This document shows, one piece after another, positions 63,239 to 64,000 of a stretch of 64,000 nucleotides of DNA. Position 1 is the first letter of the stretch; the number at the start of each line of letters is the position of its first letter. Below the pieces are notes generated by a model, which saw only the letters and a list, made by a program, of their open reading frames with translations, made no database searches and was not told the origin of the DNA. This DNA is from Cristatella mucedo (taxonomy: Eukaryota > Bryozoa > Phylactolaemata > Cristatellidae): the NCBI GenBank assembly GCA_009760855.2, contig WPIO01000086.1, positions 917,001-981,000 of the forward strand, in the 5' to 3' direction. A program made the translations under genes and the position numbers.

Positions 63239-63683
63239 GTCCTCGCACAACAGCTCGGCCATAGTGCAATGGCCGAGGGGAGGCGAGGCCGCCAGGCAGA
63301 GTCAAGCACACACAAGTGGGTACTTGCCCCTGCCTCTTAGTCCTCCTCGAAGTCCAGAGGGTCGAGTTCCTCCAGAGGGATCCGCAGCCGCAGAGGGCAG
63401 ACGTCTCCTCTCCAGAGGTCCAGGGCCTCCAGCCGACGAAGGAAGAAGTCCTATCACGAGGACGGCTCCAGGTCCAGGGGTGGCACCACCGGCAGACGAG
63501 AGTGTCGAGTCGTCGATCAGGAACTCGAGCCGCCGACTGAAGAGCACCGGCCACCGTCCAGGAACCACCAGCCACCGTCAGGGGAGATAATCCAGCGTCT
63601 CTTCTGATCTGCAAAATAAGGCTTGTACCGAATGATTAACAATGCTCAAGCATATGCCAGCACAAAATCGATTCTCGCTCTAT
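63239..63683 (-). repeat. Duplicate of the Utopia-like 5' leader plus ORF1 start
   Basis: Nearly identical to about 62650-63137, including ATG 63262 and the first eight ORF1 codons (MAELLCED), then fused to the U2 upstream region instead of continuing ORF1. It starts again from U2 nucleotides 1-27 at 63684-63711. Confidence 0.85.
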
Positions 63684-63711
63684 GATCTTAGCCATAAGGC
63701 CAAGAAGCGAT
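63684..63711 (-). ncRNA. U2: U2 snRNA 5'-end fragment (nucleotides 1-28)
   Basis: ATCGCTTCTTGGCCTTATGG then CTAAGATC (minus, from 63711). The upstream flank here does not resemble those of the other two U2 fragments. Confidence 0.85.
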
Positions 63712-64000
63712 GACCTCGCACCGTTCGCATTAGTGAAGGACCGGGTCCACCTCAGAATGAAGGAGGCCGGGGCCTCGGCTGCGTCCTCCAGCTCATCCCT
63801 TGCCCTGGTCGTATCGGGCAGTGAGCGAGACGCCTGAGCAGCTGCTCATCAGCAGCGGCTCAGAAATTTTAAAAGTTTTCAGTTTGTTGATTTGCTTTTA
63901 TTTAGGTTCGAGGAATGCAGCTGTTGCCTGGCATTACCTCATGCCTCGATAACACTCGCCTTGTGGCATTTTTCCGAGTTATTTTTATTCATTATTTGAG
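63712..64000. other. Flank upstream of the last U2 fragment
   Basis: No gene or conserved U2 upstream element recognised; GC-rich up to about 63860, then AT-rich to the window end. Confidence 0.4.

Overview
This window is eukaryotic nuclear DNA, probably from an invertebrate animal (a sponge- or cnidarian-like host would fit, but this is an inference). The evidence is a dense mix of Maverick/Polinton elements, APE-type LINEs of the CR1/L2/Rex1 kind, a hAT (Charlie-like) DNA transposon, two tRNA-derived SINE families, a spliceosomal U2 snRNA gene cluster and one candidate spliced exon. There is no bacterial-style operon or ribosome-binding-site organisation. Almost every open frame belongs to a mobile element, and most are broken by frameshifts or stops. 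A (CCCTAAA)n tract at 24300-24526 has the plant/alga/alveolate-type telomere unit rather than the usual metazoan TTAGGG, so the host assignment stays open.

Layout. 1-16906: a decayed Polinton ('Polinton A') with two copies of a fibre-gene cassette, the 3' part of a protein-primed DNA polymerase B, small acidic/basic ORFs, a membrane-active-looking protein, an HNH-AP2 endonuclease split by a LINE, a phospholipase A2 protein, an adenain-like protease, a DUF5679-like zinc-ribbon protein and an FtsK/A32-type packaging ATPase. 16907-25106: LINE pieces, a 2.7-kb hAT element, SINEs, the telomere-like tract and unassigned DNA. 25114-45411: a second, nearly complete Polinton ('Polinton B') bounded by inverted repeats of about 180 bp and a candidate target-site duplication. 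It carries integrase, minor and major capsid proteins, a fourth fibre gene, PLA2, the membrane-active protein, the fibre cassette, the small ORFs and full-length PolB, and is interrupted by two LINEs and two SINEs. 45419-50899: mostly unassigned host-like DNA with SINE/LINE relics. 50900-63711: GC-rich cluster of U2 snRNA gene fragments occupied by at least four R2/NeSL-type retrotransposon copies, matching the U2-targeting lineage called Utopia; all lie on the minus strand.

How the parts work together. Polinton A and B share gene order (PolB, small ORFs, convergent fibre cassette, membrane-active protein, PLA2), so each helps annotate the other. They encode virion genes (MCP, minor capsid protein, protease, ATPase, fibres, PLA2) as well as PolB and integrase, so they are best read as integrated adintovirus/Polinton-like viruses. 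Many genes start just after a short TATATAGAAA-ATG motif. The LINEs probably mobilised one SINE family, because their 3' ends match. In the U2 cluster the retrotransposons sit inside U2 sequence downstream of its 5' end, so the U2 promoter could drive them. All activity statements are inference; no gene here has been tested.
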